From Micromonospora wenchangensis (lineage in GTDB: Bacteria > Actinomycetota > Actinomycetes > Mycobacteriales > Micromonosporaceae): a DNA stretch of 46,242 nucleotides. Every line of letters starts with the position of its first letter. The first letter of the stretch is position 1. This document shows positions 9,086-17,962 of the stretch, piece after piece. Under the pieces are notes generated by a model. The model made no database searches. It saw only the letters and a list, made by a program, of their open reading frames with translations, and was not told where the DNA came from. The DNA is taken from contig NZ_MZMV01000053.1 in NCBI RefSeq assembly GCF_002210435.1, forward strand, positions 1 through 46,242, given 5' to 3'. A program made the translations under genes and the position numbers.

Positions 9086-10231
9086 GTGACCGTCATCCAG
9101 CACAAGCCCGTCAACCCGATCGCCCACCTGAGCGCCGAGGACATCGAGACGCTCGGCAAGGAACTCGACGCCATCCGGGACCGGGTGCTCGCCGAGCGCG
9201 GCGCGAGCGACGCGGCCTACATCCGCAAGGTGATCAAGACGCAGCGGACCCTGGAGATGAGCAGCCGCGCGGTGCTGCTCTTCTCGCTGTTCCCGCCGGC
9301 CTGGGTGGTCGGCACCGCCGGCCTGGCGGTGGCCAAGATCCTGGAGAACATGGAGATCGGCCACAACATCCTGCACGGCCAGTACGACTTCATGCGCGAC
9401 CCGAAGATCCACTCCACCACCTGGGAGTGGGACCACGTCTCCCCGGCCGACCAGTGGAAGCACTCGCACAACCAGCTGCACCACACGTACACCAACGTGC
9501 TGGGCAAGGACAACGACCTCGGGTACGGCATCATGCGCGTCGACGAGGACCAGAAGTGGTACCCGATGCATCTCGGCCAGCCGCTGTGGAACTTCGTCAA
9601 CGCCTGCTTCTTCGAGTACGGCATCGCCGCGTACGACCTGGAGCTGGGCCGCAACCTGCGCAAGGGCCGGCACAAGGCCCCCGAGTTCCGGGCCCGGCTG
9701 CGCGCGGTCGGCCGCAAGATCCGTCGCCAGGTGCTCAAGGACTACGTCATCCACCCGCTGCTGTCCGGCCCGTCCTTCCTCACCACCCTGGCCGCCACCT
9801 TCACCGCGAACCTGATCCGCAACCTGTGGAGCCACTCGGTGATCATGTGCGGCCACTTCCCCAGCGGGGTGGAGACGTTCTCCAAGACCTCGATCGAGGG
9901 CGAGACCCGGGGCGAGTGGTACCTGCGGCAGATGCTCGGCTCGGCCAACATCAGCGGCAGCCGGCTGCTGCACATCATGACCGGCAACCTGTCCTTCCAG
10001 ATCGAGCACCACCTCTTCCCCGACCTGCCCAGCAAGCGCTACCAGGAGATCGCCCCCCAGGTGCGGGCGCTGTTCGACAGGTACGGACTGACCTACACCA
10101 CGGGCCCGCTGCCCAAGCAGGTCGCCTCCGCCTGGTGGAAGGTCATCCGGCTCTCCCTGCCCAACCGGGAGACCGCCCGGCCGGCCGCCGACGAACCCCC
10201 GGCCCGGGTGCTCGCCACCTCCGGCGTCTGA
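9086..10231 (+). CDS. Membrane acyl-CoA/fatty acid desaturase (DesA3-like)
   Basis: A 381-residue di-iron membrane desaturase. The three histidine boxes are visible: HNILH at 93-97, HSHNQLHH at 126-133 and QIEHH at 305-309. Hydrophobic segments lie about 64-90 and in the region 230-260. It likely introduces a cis double bond into stearoyl-CoA or a similar acyl chain, using electrons from the ferredoxin reductase encoded just upstream. The GTG start at 9086 follows a perfect AGGAGG at 9074-9079. The gene ends in front of a strong hairpin terminator, so the operon appears to have two genes. Confidence 0.93.
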   Translation: MTVIQHKPVNPIAHLSAEDIETLGKELDAIRDRVLAERGASDAAYIRKVIKTQRTLEMSSRAVLLFSLFPPAWVVGTAGLAVAKILENMEIGHNILHGQYDFMRDPKIHSTTWEWDHVSPADQWKHSHNQLHHTYTNVLGKDNDLGYGIMRVDEDQKWYPMHLGQPLWNFVNACFFEYGIAAYDLELGRNLRKGRHKAPEFRARLRAVGRKIRRQVLKDYVIHPLLSGPSFLTTLAATFTANLIRNLWSHSVIMCGHFPSGVETFSKTSIEGETRGEWYLRQMLGSANISGSRLLHIMTGNLSFQIEHHLFPDLPSKRYQEIAPQVRALFDRYGLTYTTGPLPKQVASAWWKVIRLSLPNRETARPAADEPPARVLATSGV

Positions 10232-10244
10232 GCACCGCCCCGGT

Positions 10245-10274
10245 CCCGACGCCGGCCCTGCGGCCGGCGTCGGG
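10245..10274. terminator. Bidirectional hairpin terminator
   Basis: A perfect 13-base-pair stem (10245-10257 with 10262-10274) with a 4-base loop fills the 46-base gap between the convergent desaturase and nitroreductase genes. Confidence 0.8.
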
Positions 10275-10277
10275 CGG

Positions 10278-11282
10278 TCAGCCGTCCGGGTCGACCTGGA
10301 CCACCTCGGCCACCGGGCGGCGCGGCACCGCCGGCAGCTCCGCCGCCGGTGGCCCCCACCCCACCCGGACCACCAGGTACGGCTCACCCACGTCGGCGAG
10401 CAGCTCCCGCATCATCCGGCGCGGCCAGGCCAGCTCGATGGTGTCGCTGATCGGGGCGGTGGACAGCCCCGCCGCGGTCGCGGTGAGCAGCAGCGCCGAC
10501 AGCGCCTCGCCGCCGCGCAGCCACCCCGCCGGGTCGTCCCGGTCGCCGAACAGGATCACGTACGCCGCACCCCGGTCGAAGTCCGTGCCGGCGGCCAACC
10601 CGGCGGCACCGCCAGGCGCGTAGTCGCGCAGCGGCACCCGGCGCGGCGCCGGCCGTACCGCAGTGGCCGCCGGCACCCCGTCACCGCTGCCGGCCGGCCG
10701 GTGGGTCCACCGGTGCAGCTCCGCCCGGTAGCCGGGGTCGGCCAGTTCGGCGTCGGCCGCCCGGCCCGTCGACACCGCCAGCATCGGCATCTGGTCGGCC
10801 CGGACCACGTGCAGGTGCGCGCCCTCGGCCTCGACCGCCGCCCGCAACCCGGTCAGCACCTCGTCGGGCACCGGCCGGTCGCCGAAGGCCCGCCGGTCGG
10901 TACGCCGGCGGGGGATCGCCTCGGTCAACCGGGCGGCGCTCAGGTCCAGCCCGCCCGGCCCGGTGGCCCGCAGCCGGGCCAGCAGCCCCGGGTCGGCCGG
11001 GTCGGGCAGCCGGTCGACGTCGACCCGCCAGCCCGCGGCGGCCAGCGCCACCCGGGCGTGGTGCAGCACCGCGCCGCAGCTCAGCACGAGCAGCCGCCCG
11101 TCCGGGTCGGTGCCGGTCAGCTGCCGCGTCGGGTCGGCGTGCAGCTCCAACAGGCCCCGGGTGACCCGCCAGCGCCACGGTTGGGTGTTGAACACCGACG
11201 GGGCGTACCGGGACAGCTCGGCGGCGGCGGTCAGTTCGCGTACGGTCGGCACCGGGTCCGGACGGGTGGACGGCGAGGTCAT
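10278..11282 (-). CDS. Acg-like nitroreductase family protein
   Basis: A 334-residue member of the nitroreductase superfamily, closest in layout to the Acg (Rv2032) group of actinobacteria. The N-terminal SVFNTQPWRW (residues about 29-38) is the flavin-site signature of this group, and the length of about 330 residues is typical. Acg-type proteins are thought to bind FMN but often lack reductase activity, so the role may be FMN storage or redox sensing. ATG 11282 is chosen because GGAGG lies eight bases upstream; a GTG at 11291 would overlap that site. It is transcribed alone. Confidence 0.82.
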   Translation of the reverse strand: MTSPSTRPDPVPTVRELTAAAELSRYAPSVFNTQPWRWRVTRGLLELHADPTRQLTGTDPDGRLLVLSCGAVLHHARVALAAAGWRVDVDRLPDPADPGLLARLRATGPGGLDLSAARLTEAIPRRRTDRRAFGDRPVPDEVLTGLRAAVEAEGAHLHVVRADQMPMLAVSTGRAADAELADPGYRAELHRWTHRPAGSGDGVPAATAVRPAPRRVPLRDYAPGGAAGLAAGTDFDRGAAYVILFGDRDDPAGWLRGGEALSALLLTATAAGLSTAPISDTIELAWPRRMMRELLADVGEPYLVVRVGWGPPAAELPAVPRRPVAEVVQVDPDG

Positions 11283-11376
11283 CGCGGACACCTCCTGGTA
11301 GCTCTGCCCCCACCCTGCGCCGCCCGGCCGGACGCGACCAGGGCCGGACGACCCGACCGGGCGGGCCGGTGGCCCG

Positions 11377-12387
11377 TCAGCAGCCGGTCCAGCGCACCGG
11401 GGTGAGCCGGTCGGTGGTGGTCCAGCCGACCGCCGTGCCGGTGTCGGTGACCGCCCGCGCCTGCACGTCGGGGAACCCGGCGACCGCCCCCGGCAGCGGT
11501 GTCACCCCGTCGGCGTGCCACACCGCCCGCAGGCCGAGCAGCACCCCACCGGCGGTGACGTCCTGCACCGGTTCCACCGCCGGGTCGACGACGGTGGCCT
11601 TCCCGGTGTCCAGCCCCCACCGCACCGGGCTGCGGTCCCCGTCCGGGTCGTCGCCCGTGGTGCCGGCCGCCCACCCGCCCCGGGCCGCGAGCACCCAGGC
11701 GTTCGGCCTGCCGGGCACGGTGAGCCGGACGACCTGCCCGCCGGGGCGGCGTACCCAACCGGCGTAGGAGGACGAACCCGCCGACACCCGGGCGTTGCCG
11801 ACCACGGTGCCGTCGTCCAGCACCGCGAGGGCGGCCCCGTCGGGCGGGGTGTCGATCGTCTCGACCGTGCCCGGCCGGTCCGCCGGCCAGCGCAACGCGA
11901 TCGAGCTCCCGGTCGCCTCCACCGCGCCGTGCCCCACGATGTCCCCGCGCCCGTTGATGCCGGCGACCCAGGCGCCCGAGACGTTGCCCGGGACGGGCAG
12001 GTCGGTCAGCCGGCCGTCCTGGTAGCGCCACGGCCGCTGCATCGCGGTGACGTAGGCGTTGCCGATCACCACGCCGGCGCTGTTGACGCCCACGACGTCC
12101 TCGGCCAGCGCGGTGTCCACGGCGGTGACCCGGGCCCCCTGCCAGAGCAGCAGCACCGGCTCCCACACCCCGTCGGTGATCCGGGTGCCGATGCCGGCGA
12201 CGTACCGGCCGGTCGGGTCGACGGCCGTGGCCCGGCCGTGGGTCACCCCGGCGGGCAGGGGCAGCGGATGCAGCGCGCACAGGCGCAGGCCGTCCCGGCG
12301 TGGTCCGGCGGGCGCGGTGCCGGGCAGGGCCGCTACGGCGGTCAGCAGGCCGACGGCGGCTGCGGCGAGCAGGCGGTGACGGATCAT
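11377..12387 (-). CDS. Secreted HAF-repeat-like protein
   Basis: A protein of 336 residues with a signal peptide (MIRHRLLAAAAVGLLTAVAA, cleavage near the following Pro/Gly/Thr/Ala-rich stretch). The body is a run of short beta-rich repeats with phrases such as VNSAGVVIGNA, INGRGDIVGHG and WRYQDGRL. This pattern is like the HAF extracellular repeat family and suggests a beta-propeller-like secreted protein. ATG 12387 is preferred because GGGAG lies five bases upstream; an in-frame ATG at 12399 overlaps the site. No catalytic motif is visible and the function is unknown. Confidence 0.72.
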   Translation of the reverse strand: MIRHRLLAAAAVGLLTAVAALPGTAPAGPRRDGLRLCALHPLPLPAGVTHGRATAVDPTGRYVAGIGTRITDGVWEPVLLLWQGARVTAVDTALAEDVVGVNSAGVVIGNAYVTAMQRPWRYQDGRLTDLPVPGNVSGAWVAGINGRGDIVGHGAVEATGSSIALRWPADRPGTVETIDTPPDGAALAVLDDGTVVGNARVSAGSSSYAGWVRRPGGQVVRLTVPGRPNAWVLAARGGWAAGTTGDDPDGDRSPVRWGLDTGKATVVDPAVEPVQDVTAGGVLLGLRAVWHADGVTPLPGAVAGFPDVQARAVTDTGTAVGWTTTDRLTPVRWTGC

Positions 12388-12676
12388 GATGGCTCCCATC
12401 GGACGTGGTGGTGGGGGACCGCGCCCCGGCCCGCCGTGTCCGGCCCGCCGGTGGGTGGGCGCGGGCAGGTCGTGCGGTGCGGCGGACCGGGCGTCGGTGA
12501 CGCCTGTATGACGGTCGAGCCGGGCACCGGGTTACGCGCTGTCCGGAACGCGACCGCCCCGACGCCGCGCCGCCCGCGCCCCGGCATCCCGGCTGCGGAT
12601 CGCGAGCGTGCCGGCCGGGACGACGGCGGGTGGCCCGCCCGTGCGGGATCATGGGGGACCCGGCGGAGGGAGTGCG
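12388..12676. other. Divergent intergenic region without a gene
   Basis: These 289 bases separate the secreted repeat protein (- strand) from the SMR efflux gene (+ strand). I see no credible gene and no clear -10/-35 pair. I looked for a guanidine riboswitch because of the SMR gene, and found no convincing one. Confidence 0.5.
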
Positions 12677-12997
12677 ATGGCCTACCTGTTCCTGCTGACC
12701 GCGATCGGTGCCGAGGTGGCCGGCACCAGCCTGCTCAAGGCGACGCAGGGGTTCACCCGGCTCTGGCCCACGGTCGGGCTGGCCGTGGCCTACCTGACGG
12801 CCTTCGGCATGCTGGCGCTGGCGGTCCGGGACATCCCGGTGGGGGTGGCGTACGCGGTGTGGTCCGGGCTCGGCACCGCCGCGATCGTCGCCGTCGGCGC
12901 GGCCTTCCTCGGTGAGCCGCTGAGCCTGACGAAGGTGGTCGGGGTGGGCCTGATCATCGGGGGAGTGGTCGTGCTCAACCTCGGTGGGGCGCACTGA
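12677..12997 (+). CDS. SMR family multidrug efflux protein (Qac subtype)
   Basis: A 106-residue inner-membrane protein with four hydrophobic segments and the conserved membrane glutamate at residue 13 (AIGAEVAGTSLLKATQGFTRL), which couples proton import to drug export. The YAVWSG phrase in the third segment resembles EmrE/QacE and not the guanidinium exporters. Family members work as antiparallel dimers on quaternary ammonium and other lipophilic cations. ATG 12677 is chosen because GGAGGGAG lies just upstream; earlier in-frame starts add a non-homologous leader. It appears to be a single-gene unit ending at a strong hairpin. Confidence 0.92.
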   Translation: MAYLFLLTAIGAEVAGTSLLKATQGFTRLWPTVGLAVAYLTAFGMLALAVRDIPVGVAYAVWSGLGTAAIVAVGAAFLGEPLSLTKVVGVGLIIGGVVVLNLGGAH

Positions 12998-13029
12998 GCC
13001 GGCCGCCCCGTCGCGGGGGGCGGCCGGCT
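12997..13029. terminator. Bidirectional hairpin terminator
   Basis: A 13-base-pair stem (12997-13009 with 13017-13029) with a 7-base loop lies between the convergent SMR gene and the small membrane protein gene. Confidence 0.78.
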
Positions 13030-13041
13030 GTGGCGCGGCTG

Positions 13042-13221
13042 CTAGCGGCGGCCGGCGGAATGCCTGTGCATCACCTGCCGCCCCCGTACGAACGCCAGCA
13101 CGATCACCGCCAGCAGCGCGACGAGGCCGATGATGGCCAGCCAACGGACCGCCTCCAGCAGCAGCCCGAGCAGGATGAGCGCGCCGCCGACGACACCGAC
13201 GACCCAGAGCATGGCCCGCAT
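13042..13221 (-). CDS. Small two-helix membrane protein, unknown
   Basis: A 59-residue protein with two hydrophobic helices (about 5-20 and 26-46) and a basic His/Arg-rich tail (RGRQVMHRHSAGRR). I do not recognise a family. It is kept as a gene because ATG 13221 has GGAGG five bases upstream, the composition is strongly membrane-like, and a terminator lies beyond its end. A GTG at 13227 is a weaker alternative start. Confidence 0.6.
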   Translation of the reverse strand: MRAMLWVVGVVGGALILLGLLLEAVRWLAIIGLVALLAVIVLAFVRGRQVMHRHSAGRR

Positions 13222-13302
13222 GTCCACCTCCCGTGACTCACTGACCGGGCAGCCTTCCCGTTCCGGGCCGCCGTATGCCCCCCAAGGTCACGGGGAGCGG
13301 GG

Positions 13303-14031
13303 TCAGTGCGGGTCGGGCCGCCGGTGGGCGACGTAGACGGTGTTGGCGGACTCCCCGCCGGTCAGCGGGTTGGCGAACGGGACGACGTGCGCCTGCCAGG
13401 TGGTGAACACCTCGGCCAGGACCCGGCCGAACGCGTCGTCCGGCGGATCGTCCGACCAGAGCGCGAACACCCCGTCGGGCAGCAGCAGGTCGGCCAGCCG
13501 GCGCAGTCCCTCGGGCGTGTAGAAGGCGGCGTGGCTGGGGTGCAGCACGTTACGCGGTGAGTGGTCGACGTCGAGCAGCACCGCGTGGAACCGGCGGCCC
13601 GGCTGGTCCGGGTCGAAACCGCTGCCGTCGGCGACCGCGGCGAAGAAGTCCGCCCGGACGAACCGGGTCCGGGGGTCCGGGGCGAGACCGGCGGCGAAGG
13701 GCAGCAACTGCCGGCGGTGCCAGTCGATGACGTCCTCGATCGTCTCCACCACCAGCACCGAACGCACCCGGGTGTCCTCCAGCGCGGTACGGGCCGTGTA
13801 GCCGAGGCCGAGACCGCCCACCACCACGTCGAGCGGCCCGTCGCCCAACGGGGCCAGCCCCAGCCGGGCCAGTTCGATCTCGGCGACCGGGAAGAGGCTG
13901 GACATCAGGTACTCGTCGTCGAGCTTCACCTCGTAGACGTCGACGTCGAGCGCGGGTTCCCGCCGCCGGCGCAGGCTGATGGCGCCGATCGGGGTCTCCC
14001 GCCAGGCCAGTTCCTCGAATCGCACGCCCAC
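13303..14031 (-). CDS. Spermidine-synthase-like protein
   Basis: A 242-residue Rossmann-fold protein resembling polyamine aminopropyltransferases. The segment DVVVGGLGLGYTART matches the nucleotide-binding glycine loop, and LLDVDHSPRNVLHP occupies the position of the catalytic-site strand. The start is GTG 14031, with GGAGGG at 14040-14045 eight bases upstream; the frame stays open further but has no family similarity. Many actinomycete relatives are not true spermidine synthases, so the substrate is left open. It is divergent from eccB, sharing about 200 bases. Confidence 0.75.
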   Translation of the reverse strand: MGVRFEELAWRETPIGAISLRRRREPALDVDVYEVKLDDEYLMSSLFPVAEIELARLGLAPLGDGPLDVVVGGLGLGYTARTALEDTRVRSVLVVETIEDVIDWHRRQLLPFAAGLAPDPRTRFVRADFFAAVADGSGFDPDQPGRRFHAVLLDVDHSPRNVLHPSHAAFYTPEGLRRLADLLLPDGVFALWSDDPPDDAFGRVLAEVFTTWQAHVVPFANPLTGGESANTVYVAHRRPDPH

Positions 14032-14233
14032 CCGGCCGTCCCTCCACCGTCGTCGTGCCGGGATGCTACCGGGACGACCGGTTCGCCCGCGGTAGCGGCA
14101 CGCGGCGGCACGGGTCGGACGGCACGGGAAGGCGTCGCGGGGCGGTGGCGGCCCCCGGCGGGCCACCACGCAGGGCCACGGGACGTCGACGCAGCGCATA
14201 TCCTGTCCGCCGAGGACTCGCGGAAGGGACGCC

Positions 14234-15616
14234 ATGCCGTCGCGGCAGGACCAGCTCCACTCCTACCAGTTCACCGTGCAGCGGGCCGTCGCCGCCCTGG
14301 TCATGCGGGAGACCGACCCGGCACGGTCGCCGTTTCGCCGACTGGCGGGTGCCGGGCTGGCCAGCGTCCTGGTGGCGGCGATCGGGCTGGGCGGCTCCGC
14401 CCTCTACGGCCTGTTCGTCGGCGGCGGGTCGACGTGGCGCGACACCGGCGCGGTGATCGTCGAGAAGGAGTCCGGGGCCCGGTTCGTCTACCGCGACGGC
14501 CGGCTGCACCCGGTGCTCAACTACGCCTCCGCGCTGCTGATCGTCGGCGCGGACCGGTCCCGGACGGTGCTGGTGTCCCGCCGCTCCATCGAGGGGGTGC
14601 CGCGCGGGCTGCCGCTGGGCATCGCCGACGCCCCGGACTCGCTGCCGGCCGCCGGGCGGCTGTCCACCGCGCCGTGGACGGTCTGTTCGCGGGAGCCGGC
14701 CGACGCGGCGCGCGCAGTACCCCGTTCGGCGCTGCTGATCGGCCGGGAGGCGACCGGCGGGCGACGGCTCACCGAGGAGGCGGTGCTGGTCCGGCACCCC
14801 GACGGCGGACTGCACCTGATCTGGCACCAGCGTCGGCACCTGCTACGCGACACCGCCCGGGTGCTCGCCGCGCTGGCGACCACCCGGGAACGCGCGGTCC
14901 CCGCCGCCCCGGCCCTGCTCAACGCCCTGCCCGCGGGCGTCGACCTGGCCCCGCCGGCGCTGGCCGGGCTGGGCGAGCCGTCGTCCGGGGTCGCCGACGC
15001 CACGGTCGGCGACGTCTTCCTGGTCCGCAACTCCGGCGGCGGCCGGCAGTACGCGGTCGCCGGGCGCGACGGCCTGGCCGGCATCACCGAACTCCAGGCG
15101 GCCCTGCTGATGGCCCGCACCGGTCAGGACGAGCCGACCCCGATCAGCCTGGGCAGGTTCGCCGCCTCGCCCAAGCTGCCCGACCTGGTCCCGACCGGGC
15201 CGACCGCGCCGCCACCGGCCCCGCCCCGCCTGGCCGGCGTCGACGGCGGCGCGCTCTGCGCCCGGATCGGCGACGACGGCACGGTCGGCGAGGTACGCGT
15301 CGACCCGGTCGTGCCGGATCTCACCGCCGCCCGCAGCACCGACGCCGCGGGTGGGGTACGCGCCGACCAGGTGCTGGTGGAGCCGGGGCGCGGTGCGGTG
15401 GTCGAGTCGGTGGCCGCGCCGGGCGCCGACGGTGGGGCGGTGTCGGTGGTGACCGACCTGGGCCGGCGCTACGTGCTCGCCGACGAGGGGGTGCTCGGCA
15501 TGCTCGGCTACCAGGGGGTCACCCCGGTCCGGCTCCCCGCCGGCCTGGTCAGCCTCGTTCCCGCCGGCAGCACCCTCGATCCGGCCGCCGCGCGGGCGGT
15601 CGCCGCCCCGTCCTGA
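14234..15616 (+). CDS. eccB: Type VII secretion protein EccB
   Basis: A 460-residue protein with the hallmark EccB start (MPSRQDQLHSYQFTVQRAVAALV), one transmembrane helix at about 41-62, and a large extracytoplasmic repeat-bearing domain. EccB is a core membrane component of ESX/type VII secretion. It has GAAGGG seven bases before its ATG. The other ESX components (eccC, eccD, mycP, esx pair) are not in this window, so this copy stands alone here. A Cys pair (about 155 and 340) could form the disulfide known in the family. Confidence 0.93.
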   Translation: MPSRQDQLHSYQFTVQRAVAALVMRETDPARSPFRRLAGAGLASVLVAAIGLGGSALYGLFVGGGSTWRDTGAVIVEKESGARFVYRDGRLHPVLNYASALLIVGADRSRTVLVSRRSIEGVPRGLPLGIADAPDSLPAAGRLSTAPWTVCSREPADAARAVPRSALLIGREATGGRRLTEEAVLVRHPDGGLHLIWHQRRHLLRDTARVLAALATTRERAVPAAPALLNALPAGVDLAPPALAGLGEPSSGVADATVGDVFLVRNSGGGRQYAVAGRDGLAGITELQAALLMARTGQDEPTPISLGRFAASPKLPDLVPTGPTAPPPAPPRLAGVDGGALCARIGDDGTVGEVRVDPVVPDLTAARSTDAAGGVRADQVLVEPGRGAVVESVAAPGADGGAVSVVTDLGRRYVLADEGVLGMLGYQGVTPVRLPAGLVSLVPAGSTLDPAAARAVAAPS

Positions 15617-15651
15617 CCGGCACCGTCCGGCCCGCTCCCCGGGGAGGTGGG

Positions 15652-16257
15652 TCAGTCGGTGGGGCGGCGCAGCAGGCTGACGGCGAAGTCCGCCTCGTCC
15701 CGCCAGGGGCGCAGGTCCCAGGTGGCGAAGCGCTGTTCGAGCCGCAGGCCGGCGGCGGCCAGGTCGCTGTCGAAGTGGTCGAGCCGGTAGCCCCGGTCGA
15801 GGCCGAAACCGACAAGCACCACCCCGTCGGGGCGCAGGTGGGCGGCGATCCGGGTCAGCACGGCGGGTTCGGTGCCGGCGGCGACGAAGGCCATCACGTT
15901 GCCGGCCACCACGGCGGCGTCGAACGGCTCCGCCTCGCCGTCGGCGGCGAGGTCGAGCGTGGCGAGGTCGGCGACCAGCCAGCGGGGCCCGGGATGGTCG
16001 GTGCGGGCCGCCTCGACCAGGGCGGGGTCGGCGTCGACCCCGACCACCCGGTGTCCGCGCGCGGCGAGCGCGGCACCGACCCGTCCGGTGCCGCAGCCGG
16101 CGTCCAGGATGCGCGAGCCGGGGGCCACGACCGCGTCGACCAGGCGGGCCTCACCGGCCAGGTCGGCCCCCTCGGCGGCGAGCCGCCGGAACCGGTCGAT
16201 GTACCACTGGGAGTGCTCGGGGCCGGTCTCGGTCGCCCACCGGGTCGGGTTGGTCAT
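15652..16257 (-). CDS. Class I SAM-dependent methyltransferase
   Basis: A 201-residue protein with the SAM-binding motif ILDAGCGTGRVG near residues 50-61, an acidic residue following the second strand (VVGVDADPALV) and a later AAVVAGNVMAFV strand. This is a complete class I methyltransferase fold of usual length. The substrate cannot be inferred. The ATG at 16257 has only a weak GGTGG upstream. It converges on eccB. Confidence 0.85.
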   Translation of the reverse strand: MTNPTRWATETGPEHSQWYIDRFRRLAAEGADLAGEARLVDAVVAPGSRILDAGCGTGRVGAALAARGHRVVGVDADPALVEAARTDHPGPRWLVADLATLDLAADGEAEPFDAAVVAGNVMAFVAAGTEPAVLTRIAAHLRPDGVVLVGFGLDRGYRLDHFDSDLAAAGLRLEQRFATWDLRPWRDEADFAVSLLRRPTD

Positions 16258-16364
16258 GCCGCCACCGTAACCGGCCGGCCCGGCGTGCCGCGGCGTCCCA
16301 CGGCAGCGCCCACCGTGCCGTGCCCGGGGACCCGGAGCGGGACGCGGGCCGGTCGCGGCGGGGC

Positions 16365-16979
16365 TCAGGGCAGCCGGGCCACCGTGACGAACTCGTTGTA
16401 GGTGAAGACCTTGCCCATCGACCGGGGGAACGGGAAGGAGTACTGCCTGACCACCGTCATGCCGAGATCCCGGGCGGCCTGCGCGGCCTCGTCGAACCCG
16501 ACGAACCGGACGTGGGTCGCGTCGCTGGCGTACCCCCGCTCCTGCGGGGTGATGAAGACCGCCGTGCCCCCGGAGCGCAGGAACGGCAGGTAGCTGGAGA
16601 TGACCTCCAGGGCCGCCTCGGCGGGCAGGTGCTCCAGCAGGTGGGCGGCGAGCAGCGCGTCGAAGGCGCCGGGCCGGGCGTGCGGGGACTGGTGGAACTC
16701 CTCGATCGTGTACGCCTCCAGCCCGGCGGCCCGCGCGTGCGCCACGGAGGTGGGGTTGTGGTCCACCCCGACCGCGCCCTCGCCCAGGTTGGCCAGGTTA
16801 CGGCCGAGGCCGCAGCCGACGTCGAGGGTGCGGCCCAGGTCGAGTCGCTGGAGGTTCCACCGGTAGGGCGCCTGCACGTCGAGCACCTGCTTCCAGCGCG
16901 CGCCACCGAGGCGTTGCAACCGCTGGGTGTAGTCCTCGCCCTCGGTGCCCGCCGCGGTGTCCTGCTCTGCTCGACTCAT
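16365..16979 (-). CDS. Class I SAM-dependent methyltransferase
   Basis: A 204-residue protein with the SAM motif TLDVGCGLGRNLANL, then VGVDHNP and a post-motif LLAAHLLEHLP that resembles the Methyltransf_23/UbiG-like group. It starts at ATG 16979, with AGAGAGG six bases upstream; a longer frame exists but lacks homology. It is unlike the neighbouring methyltransferase in sequence, so the two are not a recent duplication. Substrate unknown. Confidence 0.82.
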   Translation of the reverse strand: MSRAEQDTAAGTEGEDYTQRLQRLGGARWKQVLDVQAPYRWNLQRLDLGRTLDVGCGLGRNLANLGEGAVGVDHNPTSVAHARAAGLEAYTIEEFHQSPHARPGAFDALLAAHLLEHLPAEAALEVISSYLPFLRSGGTAVFITPQERGYASDATHVRFVGFDEAAQAARDLGMTVVRQYSFPFPRSMGKVFTYNEFVTVARLP

Positions 16980-17046
16980 CGCCGGCCTCTCTGCCCGTCG
17001 CGGAAACGTCGCCACCCGGCGCGCGTGCGGAGGCACGCCGCCGGCC

Positions 17047-17078
17047 GTCGGGTGTCCGCGCCGACGCGGACACCCGAC
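17047..17078. terminator. Hairpin, probable terminator of the CBS-BON gene
   Basis: A perfect 14-base-pair stem (17047-17060 with 17065-17078) with a 4-base loop lies about 180 bases downstream of the CBS-BON gene and upstream of a methyltransferase, both on the - strand. Confidence 0.65.
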
Positions 17079-17222
17079 AGATGCTACGGACCCGGGCGGA
17101 CATCGTCAGCCCCCACGGGCGGCGGGTCGGCCCTGGTGACACAGGGTGGTACAGGTGTCGACCCTGGGTGCCCGCCGGGGTCGGGAGGGCCCGTCGGCGG
17201 CGTCGGCGTGGCCCCCGGGCCG

Positions 17223-17285
17223 GGCGACGCCGGCCGGGGTGACGCCGTTGCCGGAGGTCAGGCGACGCCGGCCCGGGTGACGCCG
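17223..17285. repeat. 25-base direct repeat across the CBS-BON stop codon
   Basis: Bases 17223-17247 and 17261-17285 match at 24 of 25 positions. The second copy encodes the last residues (VTRAGV) of the CBS-BON protein and the first copy lies just after the stop codon. It looks like a small tandem duplication at the 3' end of the gene. Confidence 0.8.
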
Positions 17286-17962
17286 CCGGCCCGCAGCGCG
17301 GCCAGCGGTGCGTCGTCGACCGCGTAGCCGAGCGCGTCGACCACCTCGACCACCCCGCTGACCTGGGCGCTGAGGCGCAGCGCCAGGTGCACGGTGGACC
17401 AGCGGTCGAGCTGGCCGGTGAGGGTGACCACACCGCCGTGCACGGTCACGTCGACCGTGCCGTCGGGCACCCCGAGCACCCGGCGCAGCACGTCGGTGAC
17501 GACGTCGCGGCGGATGTCGGCGTCCGGCCGCAGGTGGACCCGCAGCAGGTCGCCCCGGGTGACGATGCCGACGAGGCGGCCCAGGTCGTCGACGACGGGC
17601 AGCCGCTTGACGCCCCGCCGGTCCATGGTCCGGGCGGCCTGTGCCAGGGTCGCGCCGGGGGAGACGGTGACCGCCGGTGCGGTCATCAGGTCCCCGGCCA
17701 GGGTCGCGGCGGCCTTGGCCCAGGCGGTGCGGGTCCGGCGACCGGGGAGGATCCGCCGCTCGTGCGGCTGCCCGAGCCGTTCCACCTTGTGCAGCAGGTC
17801 GGCCTGGGAGACCACGCCGAGCACCCGCCGGGCGTCGTCGACCACCGGCACCGCCGTGACGTGCCGGGCGGTGAGCAGGTCCACCACCGTCCGGTAGCCG
17901 GTGTCCTCGTCCACCGTGAGCACGTCGACCGTCATCACGTCCTGCACCTGCCACGTCCGCAT
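17258..17962 (-). CDS. CBS-pair protein with C-terminal BON domain
   Basis: A 234-residue cytoplasmic protein with two CBS motifs (about 6-60 and 93-147; note VTAVPVVDDARRVLGVVSQADLL and VKRLPVVDDLGRLVGIVTRGDLL) followed by a BON domain (about 152-220; GGVVTLTGQLD). CBS pairs bind adenine nucleotides and act as energy or redox sensors; BON domains bind lipids or other proteins. The combination is common in actinomycete stress regulons. ATG 17962 has a strong GAGGAGGA upstream. Confidence 0.88.
   Translation of the reverse strand: MRTWQVQDVMTVDVLTVDEDTGYRTVVDLLTARHVTAVPVVDDARRVLGVVSQADLLHKVERLGQPHERRILPGRRTRTAWAKAAATLAGDLMTAPAVTVSPGATLAQAARTMDRRGVKRLPVVDDLGRLVGIVTRGDLLRVHLRPDADIRRDVVTDVLRRVLGVPDGTVDVTVHGGVVTLTGQLDRWSTVHLALRLSAQVSGVVEVVDALGYAVDDAPLAALRAGGVTRAGVA

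Noticed and set aside
12400..12676. A guanidine riboswitch ahead of the SMR gene
   Set aside because: No pair of hairpins with the expected ACGR loops is evident, and the protein looks like the Qac subtype, not a guanidinium exporter.
17223..17285. A CRISPR-like repeat
   Set aside because: There are only two copies and one overlaps the end of a coding sequence. No further units or cas genes are present.
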